Shown one piece after another: positions 10,152 to 23,100 of a DNA stretch of 64,000 bases. The translations under genes were made by a program, and so were the position numbers. The notes beneath the pieces are model-generated. The model ran no database searches. It worked only from the letters and a program-made list of their open reading frames with translations, and was not told the origin of the DNA. This DNA is from Rhododendron vialii (lineage: Eukaryota; Streptophyta; Magnoliopsida; Ericales; Ericaceae), in assembly GCF_030253575.1 (NCBI RefSeq), contig NC_080557.1:12872001-12936000 (forward strand). Reading direction: 5' to 3'. Numbering within the stretch: position 1 is the first letter of the stretch; each line of letters opens with the position of its first letter.

Positions 10152-13100
10152 ATGTCGGCGTCGCCGGCTCCGGCCACCACTCCATCAACCAACACCACTT
10201 CGCCCCCACCCGCCGCGACCGCTTCCCCGCCGCCGACCACCACTCCAGCCGCTTCTCCGCCTCCACCGGCCACCACTCCAACCGCATCGCCGCCTCCTCC
10301 CGTAACCCCCGCTGCCTCTCCCCCTCCGCCGTCCACCACCACTCCATCTCCCTCCACCACTCCCACCGCTACCCCTCCCACGTCATCCTCAACCCCATCT
10401 CCCCCTCCTCCTACGTCCACCAACTCATCGCCGCCTCCGCCCCCCGCGAGTAAGTCCACGCCTTCGCCGCCCCCTCCGTCCTCCTCTACGACGCCGTCAT
10501 CGACGACTCCATCATCGTCGCCGCCGAGCTCGTCGGGTATATCGACGGGGACTGTGGTGGGAATTGCGATTGGAGGGGTTTTGATTCTGGCGATTCTGAG
10601 CATTTTGTTTGTGTGTTGCAAGAAGAAGAAGAGGAGACAGCCTGATTACTATGTTCCACCACCACCACCGCGTGGGCCTAAAGGTTTTGACTTTTTTCTT
10701 TTATTCTTCTTTTCGATCTGTGTTTTTTTGTAATGCTGAGTGTCCCGGCTAGCTTGCGCGATCCTCGGAGTATTCCTTACACCCCTCCCACAGCCTTAGG
10801 CCCGAGAGTTGCTTGAAGGGGAATCGAACCTAAGAGCTTAGGAGAGAGCAAACCCTCTGAGTCCTAGGCTAAGACCACCAGGGCCAGGCCCACCCCTTGG
10901 GGATTTCGGTCTGTTGTTATGCTTTCGAATTCGTTTGAAATTTTGTTGTTTTCAGATCAGTTTAGGGTTACTCTTTTCAGCTGTTACAGTTCTTGGGGTT
11001 TTGGTTAAATTCATGGATTTGATGTTTAGTTTGTCCCGGGAAGTAGTTCCAAATTGTATGTCTATTATGTAAAGTCGCGTTATTTTTAGATCAAAAATTG
11101 ATTATTTGGTCAGTTTTTTGAGTTTCTTTACACGAAATTAAAGTACTTAATGAGTTCGTAAAGAAATTTATAAAAGTAGGCATGAAAATGTTTTATATTT
11201 TATCCAAAAAAAGCACATTTTTCGTGTAGGATTAGCAACGTTTTTTGTAGTACAAACGAAAATTGATATTTGCACAGAAAACTTCAGCATAAGTGTGGTG
11301 TTTAGTATTGAAGTGAAAGGCCCACATTATTCTTTACAAAAGAGAAATTATATGGGATTTGTATGTACTTGTCAAATCGTAGATTGCTATGTAGATCACC
11401 GTGATACATATATTTAGCATATGTACAGACTTCAGTTGCTTAACTCATACGGTAAATACTGAATTGAATAATCACTGTGATGTATATTCACTTATTCTGA
11501 GAATGGTCAATTTGAGATTGATTGATTTCTTCTCTTGTTTACAAAAGGAAATCAACGCATAATTTTCTGTTATTGTTTTGTGAGTGTTTTTTTGGCCGTT
11601 GACATTTGCAGATGACCGTGTTTCAACTCATGTTTATAAGGAAACGGTGTGTGATTTTACTGAATGTTGGAGGAATCATTATAACTTTATAAGCAGTACT
11701 TGAATATTGTATGAATAAGAGTATTGAACTTGATCTGCTGATTTTATTATTTCTGTTTCTCGTATAGCCTCTTCTAGTATTCTTATAGACTCATTCTAAA
11801 TTTGCCTCTGATCCTGGTGTGTTTTTTTAAATTGCTAGATGACCCATATGGTGTCCAACCGCAATATTGGCAACATGGTGTTCCACCGCCTGATAATCAT
11901 GTTGTCACAATCCCTCCACCTAAACCCTCTCTTCCACCTGGAGTAGCGTCACGGCCTCCACCCCCACCTCCTCCACCTCTCATGAGCAGTAGCGGCGGTT
12001 CAGGCTCCAACTACTCAGGGGGTGAAAACCCTCTCCCGCCTCCTTCACCTCCGATGTTTTTAGGTTATGGAAAGAGCACATTTACATACGAAGAATTGTC
12101 TATGGCAACAGATGGATTCTCAAATGCAAACCTCCTTGGGCAAGGTGGGTTTGGATATGTGCACAAGGGAGTCCTTCCCAATGGGAAAGAAGTCGCGGTT
12201 AAGCAGCTGAAAGCAGGAAGTGGTCAGGGGGAACGTGAATTTCAGGCCGAGGTTGAGATCATTAGCCGGGTGCATCACAAACATCTTGTTTCATTAGTTG
12301 GTTACTGCATGGTTGGGGCCCAAAGAATGCTTGTTTACGAGTTTGTTCCAAACAACACCATGGAGTTCCACTTACATGGTAACCTCATTTGCCAACTGTT
12401 TCTGTTTCTGTTTCTGCTTTTGGTTTTAATTTAAATTTATATGTACAGATGTTTGAACCACCCTTTACCTTGTCAACTAGTCACCAAATGTACTTCAGTT
12501 ATAAGTTGTATAGGCTGTATTTTCTAAGCATCTTTTGTGCTGTGAAAGGGTTTTTGATTAGAAGTAGAATCTTTCAGGAAAGGGAAGACTTATATTGGAT
12601 TGGGCCACAAGACTCAGAATTGCTTTGGGGTCTGCAAAAGGACTGGCATATCTTCATGAGGACTGTAAGTCGTTGTGTGTATATTTGCCCCTCATTGTGG
12701 AAGAAGCGGGCATGAAATCTTACAGAATTTAAAATATTTTATTTGCAGGCCATCCTAAGATCATACATCGCGACATCAAGGCATCTAATATACTGCTGGA
12801 TTTTAGCTTTGAGGCAAAGGTAGTCTTATGGGCAGGACTAAAGAATTATTATACATGAGATACGCACTGTTGAATTATTGTATAATATATCTAAATGCAG
12901 CCGCATCTACTACCTATTTCCCATTCACTTTATCAGCATGGTGTTGTCTCAAGTATGGTATATCTTTTTCTTCAGCATGAGATATGAGTGATGAGATTCT
13001 TATAATTATCTTGTGCAATGAGTGGTATAAGTATTGCAAAATCATAGGTGGAAAATACAAACCACTGATTAGGTTGTTATGACTTCATATTAATGTTAAT

Positions 13101-15088
13101 TATTGGAATTATCTGTAATCATGATTTCTTTTTCCCTTTGTAGGTTGCAGACTTTGGACTTGCAAAGCTTTCTTCTGATGTCAACACTCATGTATCAACT
13201 CGGGTGATGGGTACTTTTGGGTAGGACCTACCTTTTTTTCGACATCCTTTGTCTTATACTCTTGGCGGTTTCCGTTTTGTTCTAGTCTTTGATAAAGGCT
13301 CAAGTATTAACTGGATCATGTGTGTAGTTTAATAGTTTTTGCTTCCCATATAAGCATGTTCAAACTTCTGGTATCAGCCCTTTTAAAAGAAGAATAAAAA
13401 ACTTCTGGTATCAGCCTTATTCAGCAAAGGACAAAACTTCTCGTATCTGCACAGTTGCTAGATTATTTCAATTTTTCCCTTTTGAGTGTTGGAACTCGGG
13501 TTAAATGTGTACACCCAAGCTTGGACAACTCTATCATTTGTCCACTTTTCGTGGCCCAGTTTATCGTGGAATCTGAATCTCATTCTAGATGCTCTGTTTT
13601 TATTTCTAAATTTTGAACTCTTCTTCCATTTGTGAATGGCAAGATGCTAGAATATTGGATCATATTGATATCCGAGATTCCTAATTAACTTGCCCCATTT
13701 CTAGGTACCTGGCTCCGGAATATGCTTCTTCTGGGAAACTCACGGACAAGTCAGATGTTTTTTCATTCGGGGTTGTGCTTCTGGAGTTGATTACTGGACG
13801 CCGACCTGTTGACTCAACTCAAACTTACATGGATGATAGCTTAGTAGACTGGGTGAGCAATTTAAATACGGCGTCTCTTTCCAAAAGAGGGCTATATTTG
13901 TTTGACAGTCTGGATATCAGATATTATGGCAACCTTTTCATGACTTTTTAATTTTCTTGTTTTGCTGACTTTTTAATTTTATTGGTTTGCTCTGATGAAC
14001 AGTCTGAACATCAGATTTTATGCTAACCTTTTCATGACTTTTTGTTATGCTCTGATGAAAGACTCTTTTCGTTTTATTCACAAATTTTTTTTTTTGGTGT
14101 AGGCAAGGCCCTTGCTAACACGAGCTTTGGAAGATGGAAATTATGATTCTCTTGTTGATGCACGGTTGCAAAGGCAGTACAACAACAATGAGATGGCTCG
14201 CATGGTTGCTTGTGCTGCTGCTTGTGTGCGCCATTCAGCTCGACGTCGACCACGACTGAGCCAGGTAATTAGCTTGCCTTGTAAGACAATGAGAGTTTAT
14301 TTGAAACAAGTAGCTCAATTGTTTTATGCATCATATTAATTGATCCATAAGGAACCAACAAGTTCTGGATCAAATTGATATAATCTGTTCTTTGGGGTAG
14401 GGTTCTCTGGTCATGAATTCTGAGTCGTGGCTTAGACCTTTTGAGATCAACCATGCCATGAGTATATAAGATTTCGGGTCAAGTTTGTCTAATGATTGTG
14501 CCTTGAATATGACATGACCAAGCGTCCAACAGTGCGTGTATCTTGGACCATGAGACATGTGGATTCAGTGGACCCGGAAATTTGATGTAATGGGGGCACT
14601 CTATTGACCATGTCGTGAAATTGAACTTCTTTCATTATAAATTGCAACGCGATAATACTTAACTCAATACTTTTATTACGAGACACAAAACTTTGCATTG
14701 CATAATTTTCACTGCAATTTCTAAAATTATTCGGGAAAGTGTTAAATAGGTAACAAGCATTACTGAAATTACACAGGTAGTACGGGCCTTAGAAGGAGAG
14801 GTGTCTCTATCCGATCTCAACGAAGGCATAAGACCAGGGCACAGCACAGTCTACAGTTCTAATGCAAGCTCAGACTACGACACGAGCCAATACAACGAGG
14901 ACATGAAAAAATTCAGGAAGATGGCATTGGGAAGCCAAGAGTATGGGGCCAGCAGCGAGTACAGCAACCCCACTAGCGATTACGGTCTGTACCCATCTGG
15001 ATCGAGCAGCGAAGGCCAACAGACCACTAGAGAAATGGAGATGGGAAAGACGAAGAAAGACAGTCGAGGTTTCAATGAAAGTTCGTAG
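10152..15088 (+). CDS. PERK1: Proline-rich extensin-like receptor kinase (PERK1-like), complete
   Basis: Eight exons: 10152-10683, 11839-12378, 12578-12664, 12749-12819, 13144-13220, 13705-13852, 14103-14264, 14777-15088; 1929 nt, 642 residues, all GT-AG and in phase. Residues 1-130 are rich in Ser/Pro/Thr with SPPPP-type extensin motifs. A membrane segment spans about 134-155 ([17 protein letters not shown]), followed by a basic stop-transfer KKKKRR. A second Pro-rich cytoplasmic stretch precedes a Ser/Thr kinase with GQGGFGYV at 278-285, Lys299 in VAVK, HRD at 393-395, DFG at 413-415 and APE at 439-441. All catalytic residues are present, so an active kinase is expected. The ATG at 10152 is the first in frame. 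In the family, PERKs sit at the plasma membrane, contact cell-wall pectin and signal wounding or growth. The assignment to the PERK1 subgroup is by resemblance and by its TilS neighbour. Confidence 0.95.
10722..10903 (-). mobile_element. tRNA-derived SINE in PERK intron 1
   Basis: Read on the minus strand, the segment contains a perfect B box (AGGTTCGATTCCCC) and an A-box-like stretch (GGTCTTAGCCTAGG) about 50 bases before it, and ends in an A-rich tail. It is flanked by TTTCGATCTGT (10711-10721) and TTTCGGTCTGT (10904-10914), an 11-bp target-site duplication with one mismatch. It is much GC-richer than the intron around it. It lies well inside the first intron and should be spliced out. Confidence 0.75.
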
Positions 15089-16354
15089 TTGCTTGTTTGT
15101 GAATTTTGATTGCAGAGTTGCATGCCTTGTATGAAGCTAACCTACACAATATATTTTCCTGTTTTTTTTTCCCCCCCAAAAAAGGAATGTGGTTTCTCCT
15201 TGTATTTATAGGCATTATACCAGTGAATTGGAGTGCTGGGTTAATTCTTTTATTTGATGCTTGAGTTTTAGCTTTGTTTTGGTTGTTCAGGTTTGTTGGG
15301 AAGTGTGGTTTAACTTGTTTGAATTGAAATTGGCAGTTGGATTGAAATCTGAGTGAGAGAGATGAAAAATTACACCTGTCTTTTTTAACCACGGACCATG
15401 AATGTTTGGGACCTAAGGCTAGTTTGGTTTCGTGTAATTCTTTGTGGGTTCGATTTTAATCTAATTTATTTGTAAATCATCGTGACGTTTCAACATCGGA
15501 AGGTTGGACGGAGATCGGGATTTCGCTCGAAAAAGTTTTTTAGTTTTTGTAACAGTCGTATCCATAAGTCTGGGGGACACAAAATACAGCTACTCAACCA
15601 ATCAAAAAGGCATATGGATGGATAAGATTGCACGGCGTTAGTTGCCATCTTTATTTATTTTTGATTTTCTATACCTGGTAGGCTGGTAAGGAGGTGTCAA
15701 CTGAAATATTCAAATGGGAATGATGCCTGTTGTGGTTAGTTGTTGCCAGTTCACATACAGGCATGAGAAGGAGAAATGGATTTCAAAGTTTGACAGCCCC
15801 CCTCCCAAAAAAAAAAAACAAAAAGGGATTTCAAAGTCAGAGAGACATGCTCTTCTGTTGTCAAATGGAATGAATCATTGAAGAGGTCCACAATATACAA
15901 ACATTACTCATTAATGCTTTTGGAGCATCGTACCTCAAGAAGCCTCTACAGTCACACGTATTTGCACAGCTCATAACTTAAATTCTTTAATCTTATGTTA
16001 ATGCGTGATAGTGGAGACTCTTGAAACCAGGTCTGTCCCTGAGGAGAGACGTGGAAAACTTGCGTCTTGGAATCCAAACTTTGTAGGGTGTTATACTAGG
16101 CGTAAAAAAAGTAAGTCCATTACTACTTTCGCTGCTGAAAAATGCAAGAAAAGTGCTTGATAGGTACTTTTACGTTCTCATAATCTGACTTATTCCATAG
16201 AAGTATTATTTTGTTTGTTCGTAAAAGTGCGCAAATGGCCCAACTTTGAAGTTGGTCTCCGACTCCCAAAATGTCAGGGACACCCTGCTTGAAACATGTG
16301 TTGAGTTAGGTTGGGATAATCACTCCCTCATATATGCTTGTAGTCTCAATGGGT
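15089..16354. other. PERK 3' region and intergenic DNA
   Basis: The first few hundred bases are probably the PERK 3' untranslated region. The remainder holds A-runs and dispersed AT-rich DNA. Short open frames here show no known domain. Confidence 0.4.
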
Positions 16355-16547
16355 GGAATTTTTCAATGCCGGGTGGGTACGACAGATGATGATGCCTGTT
16401 CGGCGCATTTGGGCCGTCTTAAAGTGTTTTGGACAATCCGAATTAAAAAACAATCTATTTTCAGATCAACCAAAACATTTTTGGATGGTCCGAATGCATT
16501 GAGCGGACACCACCGTCTGCCGTACCCACCCGGCACTGAAAAATTCC
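16355..16547. mobile_element. MITE with ~33-bp terminal inverted repeats
   Basis: The left end GGAATTTTTCAATGCCGGGT continues as GGGTACGACAGATG. The right end is its mirror with two or three differences (ACCCACCCGGCACTGAAAAA and TTCC). The inside is about 125 bp and non-coding, and includes AAAGTGTTTTGGACAATCCG. Similar inner words appear at 16975-17160 and near 39410, so these may be related families. The target-site duplication is not clear. Confidence 0.7.
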
Positions 16548-16971
16548 TCCTCAGTCGGAGGTGCCAACCCACATTGCTCTGGTTGGTGATGCACATGGGT
16601 CCCTTACTGTTTCATTTGGTGTCTTATTGTCTTTCGTGGGGTCAGTTTCGGTAGGCTGCAAAAGCGATGACTGGAGGAGATTCCACCAAATTCTTATCTG
16701 CTGTTGCCAAGTGGGATTGCCCCCACCTGGCTCTGCATGCACATGGCTAAGGATGATTATTTTTTGAAAGTACTAAAAACACCCTGATATGTGTTGTCAA
16801 CCAAGATCTATATACATGTATCTTGGTCCCAATACTTGTCATGGCACATGTTTTATTCCTTCTTCGGGATGAGTCACCTTCTTGCATGGCTTTGTGATTT
16901 GTCACTTGGCAATAGGGTGTTCAGACCTCGAAATTAACCATCGGTGTGTTGATTGGGATATAATTTCAAAA

Positions 16972-17158
16972 ATGATACGCCCGCCGCACTAATCTTACCG
17001 TTCAAAAGTGTTTTGAACGGTCCGGATTGAAAATAAACTATTACCGATAAGAGTTATTTATTAATGGTCAGAGTTTAAAAATAATCTCAATCATTGATTA
17101 CCGAGACGAACGGTGAGATTGAGGTGCGGTGAAAGTGTGCGGTGCGTGTATCACCGTT
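16972..17158. mobile_element. MITE-like element
   Basis: The left end has TGATACGCCCGCCGCAC and the right end has GTGCGGTGCGTGTATCA. These are inverted near-matches around a ~150-bp non-coding interior containing AAAGTGTTTTGAACGGTCCG. It is probably a MITE related to the one at 16355-16547. Confidence 0.5.
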
Positions 17159-17524
17159 GATATAATTTCCACTCGGATCCTTGTGATTGGATGGTACTTT
17201 AGCTTGCTCACTTACTCCCCGAGTCCAAACCGAACATGACCTTCGACGTTCTGTTCGGTTTGGGTTTTAAGAGTTTTTTAAGAGTAATGAGTGGAGAGAG
17301 ATAGATTAAAAAAATTATTAGAGACCGTGCACAAGAATTTTGAATCTCCCAAACGAACAAGCCCGAGTGCCTACCAGTCGATTTTCAGCCAGAGAGCATT
17401 CTGATGATTAAGTCGGTTCTCATTGAAGAAGGAAGAAAGTACTCAATCCTCAGCTAGCTAGTAACAGAGTACCTTTCTAGGGTTTATGCAGAGAAATTGT
17501 ACGTGGTCATCAAGTAATTTTCAT

Positions 17525-18329
17525 CACCCTCATGGGATTCTTTCTCATTTACTGAATAGTGGATTGGTATGGTCCAATCGGTTAGTAATTCTAGTGGAGT
17601 GGAAGATCTCCATGCTATTTTAGCCACTTTGTGCTAGATGTTATGAAAGGGGAGGAGCACTGTGTACTTTAATAAAAAGTTGTGGACTTGCTCTGCTACA
17701 GTTGAAAAATTGATCACCTTATGCGAGGAGTTCAAGGCAGCTACAGAAACGGTCCATTCCCTCCCTAACTCTCCACTCCACCCCACCCCTCGTTCTGGCT
17801 TCCCCCTCCACCTAATGTTATTAAACTTTAATGTTGACGGTGCTGTTAACAAGAAGAATGGCATTTCTGGTGTGGGTATTGTAGCAAGGAACCATTTTGG
17901 TGAAATTTTGGGGTCTATTTCGATTCTTTTTGTTGGTTTCTTATCGCCACGTTTTATTGAGGCTTTGGGATTTTTTGAAGCCCTTGTCATTACGGCTATT
18001 AGAGGATTTTCTGAAATTATTGTTGAAGGTGACTCGTTGCAGGTAGTTCAGGCTTTGATTAAAGATGGAAAGTCTCTCTCTGATTGTAGCTCTATTGTTG
18101 TTGATTGTGTAGAGCTTTTTCCTTTATTTTCATCTTGTTCATTTATTCATGTTAAGCGTTCTTATAATATGGTAGCCCATTTATTAGTTAAGCGTTCTCT
18201 ATTAGGTACTAGACTGGAGTGTTAGGGGGGTCCTGTCTCCCAACATCTCTCTAGTCTTGTCCGTGATGATATTCAGTCCTTTGACCGCTCTTTTTTTAAT
18301 AAAATCATCACTTCTTCCATGAAAAAAAA
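17525..18329 (+). mobile_element. 5'-truncated LINE encoding a decayed RNase H domain
   Basis: The insertion is bounded by identical 14-bp direct repeats CAAGTAATTTTCAT (17511-17524 and 18330-18343) and ends in an A-run, the signature of target-primed LINE integration. The open part (about 17662-18225) matches the plant LINE/RVT_3 RNase H domain: first Asp in NVDGAV, the Glu in FIEALGFFEAL, the second Asp in VEGDSLQVV, and a late HVKRSYNMVAHLL. Two stops lie in frame upstream (TAG at 17635, TGA at 17644), probably former tryptophan codons, and the frame ends at a TAG at 18223. Upstream of these only a few LINE codons remain, so reverse transcriptase and endonuclease are absent. It is a dead copy. 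Confidence 0.88.
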
Positions 18330-18343
18330 CAAGTAATTTTCAT

Positions 18344-18560
18344 GCCAAGCACGTGCCTACTGACGTCACGCGTGACCATTTTCTAATCGGGTGTTATGTA
18401 TGACAATTGTCGAATGACACGAACGTAGTTCACTGCCATGTGGCTGGGCCGTGTCGCTTGACGTGATCTACATGGCGCCAACCTGTCACAAACATGTCAT
18501 CGGGTCGAACCCAATCCACCCTTAAAGTGCCACGTGCTAAGGCCTCCAGGCTAAATCCTG
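18344..18560. promoter_or_regulatory. ACGT-core motif cluster upstream of TilS (possible)
   Basis: Within about 190 bp lie CACGTG (18350-18355), TGACGTCA (18361-18368), and another CACGTG (18531-18536), plus CGTGACC, TGACGTGATC and ACATGT words. Such palindromes bind plant bZIP/bHLH factors. The block is GC-richer than its neighbours, but is 1.6 kb from the TilS start, so a regulatory role is speculative. Confidence 0.25.
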
Positions 18561-19789
18561 TCATGGGCTCTACTCATTCGGCCCATGGTTTTTTGCTGTT
18601 CGTGTGGTGATTCAACCGACTTGAATTGCAATCTACTTCCATAGTCCCATGTAGAAAAAAAAAAAATCACAAATCTCTTTTGTCTTCACTCTTTATTTTC
18701 TTTATTCGTAGGTGGAGAATTCTGTTAAAACAGAACTACTCCTGTTTCTTTTTATTATTACTCCTAGTATCATTTTGAACACATTCTAAAGTATGTCAAA
18801 CTACCTTGTTATTTATGTTTTGAGAAAATAAAAAATAATTTGGGATCTTTTAGAGATTTATCTTAAATTATGACACCATTAGTTGTAATTTCTGGAGTCG
18901 GCACTATGCAAAAGGTCCTACAAGAAAAAGAGTTAGGAGCCTTGGAGACATGTCCGTTCATTTTGAGATTTTGAATTTAGATTTATAGATAATGAGTGTA
19001 GAGAGAAATATAGTAATTACTATTGAAAATAGAGATAATAATTGATGAGAGATATAGAGAAAAAATGAGAGTAATGATTGGAGAGGAATAGAGTAATGCT
19101 TAGAATCCAAAACATTTAAACGAACGGGGAAAAGATTCTTTTTTAAACTGGACATCAAACAATTCACACTTTTCTTTACTTTAAAAACTTATACAGCGAT
19201 AACAACAAATAGTTTTTCCTTAATTCTGAAAAAATAAATAAATCGTATCTTATTTTTCTAAGCTTTTTTTAACTGCGGCATTAACGGGCTTGTGAAGGCC
19301 TAATTTGGTTTGAGTCAGGCTTTGCTGAGGGTTGGGTGGTGTAAACCGTAGTTTGTACCATTTGTTAATTGTTATGCACAACAACCGGTGTAATTTAGAC
19401 TTTTTCTTCATTCGATACATAGTGAAAATTGGTGTGAGCCGTATCTGTAGTCAACATTCTGTTGGGGAAACATGTAAGATCAAATCCTCTCTCGATTCAT
19501 GATTTTCAATAAATTTTCTCTTTAATTATTACTTTATTTTTTCTATCTCTTTTCATGCATTACCTCATGGCTAACTCTTTGCTGTTTTCTGTTACGGGAT
19601 AGGGCACATTGTTTGGACCAAATGCAAATTACTAACACCAGAAGGGAAAAAAAAAACAATGCAGGTGAATGGAGACAGGTGATTCCACGTGCACTTGATT
19701 GGGTCTGCCTCTGGTGGAAGGTGAGGGTGGCACATAAGTATTTGTAAATTCACCACACTTAATTTGTTGAGTTTTAAATGGTGAATTAA
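18561..19789. other. Intergenic AT-rich spacer
   Basis: No gene, RNA or clear transposon end recognised. Small A-runs and AT-rich DNA only. Confidence 0.4.
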
Positions 19790-19978
19790 GGCTCTATTTG
19801 GAACTTAAGAAAAAGAAAGAAAAATTAAAAAAAAATTCTTCTATTATTTAGTTGGAAGAGAAAGTGGGAAGAAAATAATATTTACAAATTTTGTGAATAA
19901 TAAATTTTTCCTTCTATTTTATTTTATTTTCCTTCCCTTTATTTTTCTTAGAGATTCCAAAGTTCCAAACGGGGTTAT
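19790..19978. mobile_element. MITE upstream of TilS
   Basis: The left end GGCTCTATTTGGAACTTAAG is followed by AAAAAGAAAGAAAAAT. The right end mirrors it (ATTTTTCTTAGAG, then AAGTTCCAAACGGGGTT). The interior is AT-rich and non-coding. Ends of the form GGCxCxxTTTGGAAC are common in plant MITEs. It lies about 170 bp before the TilS start codon, so it may form part of that promoter. Confidence 0.55.
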
Positions 19979-20146
19979 AAGTTGGAGTATCAAATAACCC
20001 TTGTTTTATTTACAACTCCAGGGTGGGATAGCTTAGCCCTGCAACCAACCGCTCTTTTGAATCAATTAAAACCTCAGCTCTCCTTCTTCTTCACGAAACG
20101 CTACAGAGCGCCAGGGGTGCGCCGATTAGACAGCCGCCGCCAGTAG

Positions 20147-23100
20147 ATGGCGCGAGGGCTCCTCGTCTCTACGCAGAGCAACACCACCTCGCGCCTCATA
20201 CTCGCCTCCATTTCTAGGGTTTCCTCCCCGCCTCGTTTCACCAAAATCCGTTTCTCTCTCTCCGTTCCTTCCACTAATCGCTCACTCTGCAGTTGCTCCA
20301 ATCGCCAAAATGAGGCGGTCGACATGGCGGGGTACAGAGAAGCCTTTGCGAAGAGGATGGCCTTGGCTGGACTCAAACCTCATCACCGCATCGGTTAGTC
20401 GCCACTTACTCTGTTGTTTATCTCTGTTTGCACAGGGATATAGTGGATTTTTCACCAAAGCAGACTGAAGTTGTAGTTCTTTGTGTATTTTGTAGGGTGA
20501 AATTGGTTTCGGTTTGGTCCGGTTTTGGACTCAAATTTTACTCCGTCCATCCCAATTTGTTTGCTCATTATGAAAAATCCCCTTATTTAATGAGTCAAAG
20601 TCTGTGAACGTGTACAAATTCCCAAACAAACTTATTCAGTTCAAATGTGAAAAAGAAGTGGAAAGGGTAAAATTGGTAGTTTGCCCAGTCTCCGTTGCTA
20701 GTTTTGGAGAGAGAACATAATAGAGAGAACATTTTGGGACAGCCCAAGATGAACACTAATTCTGTTTCCCAATTTGTTTGCTCACCACCGGAAATCCCCC
20801 TATTTAATGAGTCAAATTCAAAGACTTTGAAAGGGAACAATTTTCCGAATTTACCCTTCAAAAGTGAAAATAAGTGGTTGTTTCAGTTAGATTGTGTTTG
20901 GACTTTAGGGGTATTGCGCTCTAGCTTGTACGTTTATTTGTCTTTATGTGTGCAATTTGTAGTTGTATTAGTTGCACACGGTAGGTTGTATTAATGAATT
21001 TCTAACTCTTCCACCGAAAAAAAAGTTACCGAAATAAATACAAGTGAAGAAGTAGTGGAAAGGGTAAATTTGGGAGTTTGCCAAGTCCGTGTGGCTAATT
21101 TTAGAAATTGAGCAAACAGGGAGTACAAGTTTATTAGGTTTCGAGATTTCAAAACTGAAACTAGTCCAAACGACTTTGGTTTTGGTCTGGTCTGGTTTAT
21201 TCGGTTTGGTCCTGTTTACTTGGTTTTATGGCCAATCACAAAGCTCAATGGAACAGAAGTGAATAGATAAAATAATTCTGTCTGGGGAAAGAAATTTAAC
21301 CCAACCTACCTAATAGGCTAATACCAAAACAACATAAAAAAATGGTCCACAAAATTAGGAAACATAAAATGGCATGAAAAACACTCTAAACTAATGTCTA
21401 GAAACGATTTCCATGTATCCTACAAAATGCATGAGAAGAAGTATGAAAATGTGGAGGATGCCAATAATTAGGGGTTGTTTGGGGGTTTCTTAAGGGTTTT
21501 TTTGGGGCTGTACAAGGGCATATTTGGGACTTGTAGGAGCATATTTGGGGCTGTTTGGGGGTTTTCTATGGCAGCGTCATAGTGGGATGCCGGGTCTGTT
21601 AAATGGCTGATTGGGGAGCTTTTTTAGGTGCTATTGGAGGCTAATTAGGGGGTTTTTGGTTGGTTTCTTGTCAACCTTTTGGGTGTTTACAAATGATTTC
21701 GTCCTAGGGTTTACACTATTGTATTGATTGATTTGTAATGCTTCTCTCCTCTCTCTTGTAATGTTTTGTTGTTGTCAGTTCTCTGGTAATGTTTATTATT
21801 GTCAGTGAAATGTTACTTTCTTTGCTTTTCAAAAAAAATTATGGTTGTTTTTGGATTGAAATTGAATTTGCACAGGTCCGAGGGGAAAATAATTTTTTGT
21901 TTTTTTGCTATGTGTTTTGAACTAAGTTGAATGAATTCAGGAGCCAGGGATTTTAAAGCTCCTGTTTGGCTTCGCTGAATACAACTCTTTCTCTTAGAAT
22001 ATTGAGTTTACTTAGTTTCTTCCTAATTAAAAGTGAGTCAATCGACTAACCAATGTGCTAAATTTGTTTCCTTAAGTTTCACGATGTATTATCAGGAATC
22101 AGGACAGTGGATGTGCCGGATTTTATTTAAAGATTTTGTTTATTTTCAGCTCTTGGAGTTTCGGGTGGTCCCGACAGTATTGCTTTGTGCGTACTAGCAG
22201 CCAACTGGAAAACCAACAGCACAAATGCGGCCAGGCGCCAGGATAGTGGTTTCATTGATGGGCTTTTGGCAATAGTAGTTGATCATGGATTGCGTGCTGA
22301 AAGTAAAGAAGAGGCAAGCATTGTGTCTCGTCGGGTTCTGGATATGGGTATATGAACTTCTCCTTTTGTCTGGTGGTTTTTCGTTGACGTTGTAGTTGGA
22401 ACTGTATCGGTTTTGCTCGTAAAATAGGTATTTAACTCAGGCTTTGTGTAGGAATCAGGTGTGAGATTACCTGCTGTGAATGGTTAGATGGTCGGCCAAA
22501 GAAGGGTCACTTGCAAGAAGCAGCTCGTGACAGGAGGTGATTTTTCGTACTGGTATTTGTGACTTGGGCTATTTTTTCTTGATTAGTCATTTGTCATTTT
22601 TTATTTTGCATATGAAAATGCTTCAAGCTTATAAATTTGGATAAAACTAACTTGTTTTTTTTTATATTGTAAAATCGGTAGGTATCAAATTTTTCAGAAT
22701 GTCTGCATTCAACATCAGATTGGTGTGTTATTAATTGCTCACCATGCAGATGATCAGGTTTATTACTTTTAGTGTTTTAGATTTACTTGGTGAGTTTATT
22801 GTTTGACAAAATAAAAATGTAGCATCTGACCATCTGTGTTATGAATGCAGGTAAATCGTCGTGGAAGGAGTAATTGTTTTTTGTTTTCTTTTTCTTTCTA
22901 GGTGGGTTGTTATATATTGTCAGTAAACTAATGCATGCCTGTGCCTGTAGGCACAGCGCAACGCGTTCTAAACACAGGCACAGCGCAACGCGTTCTAAAC
23001 ACAATCTAAATGAAGTATCAAACACCGGTTGTTTTTGGATTAAAAAAAAAAAAAAAATCACTTTTTCGAATTTTTTTGGATACAACGGTTGTTTTAACTC

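Noticed and set aside
10130-10621. 163-codon minus-strand frame rich in Gly, Val and Asp
   Set aside because: It is the antisense shadow of the proline-rich PERK exon 1; the plus-strand gene is fully supported.
17662-18225. Host RNase H-like gene
   Set aside because: The TSD, A-tail, in-frame stops and absence of other exons show a truncated LINE.
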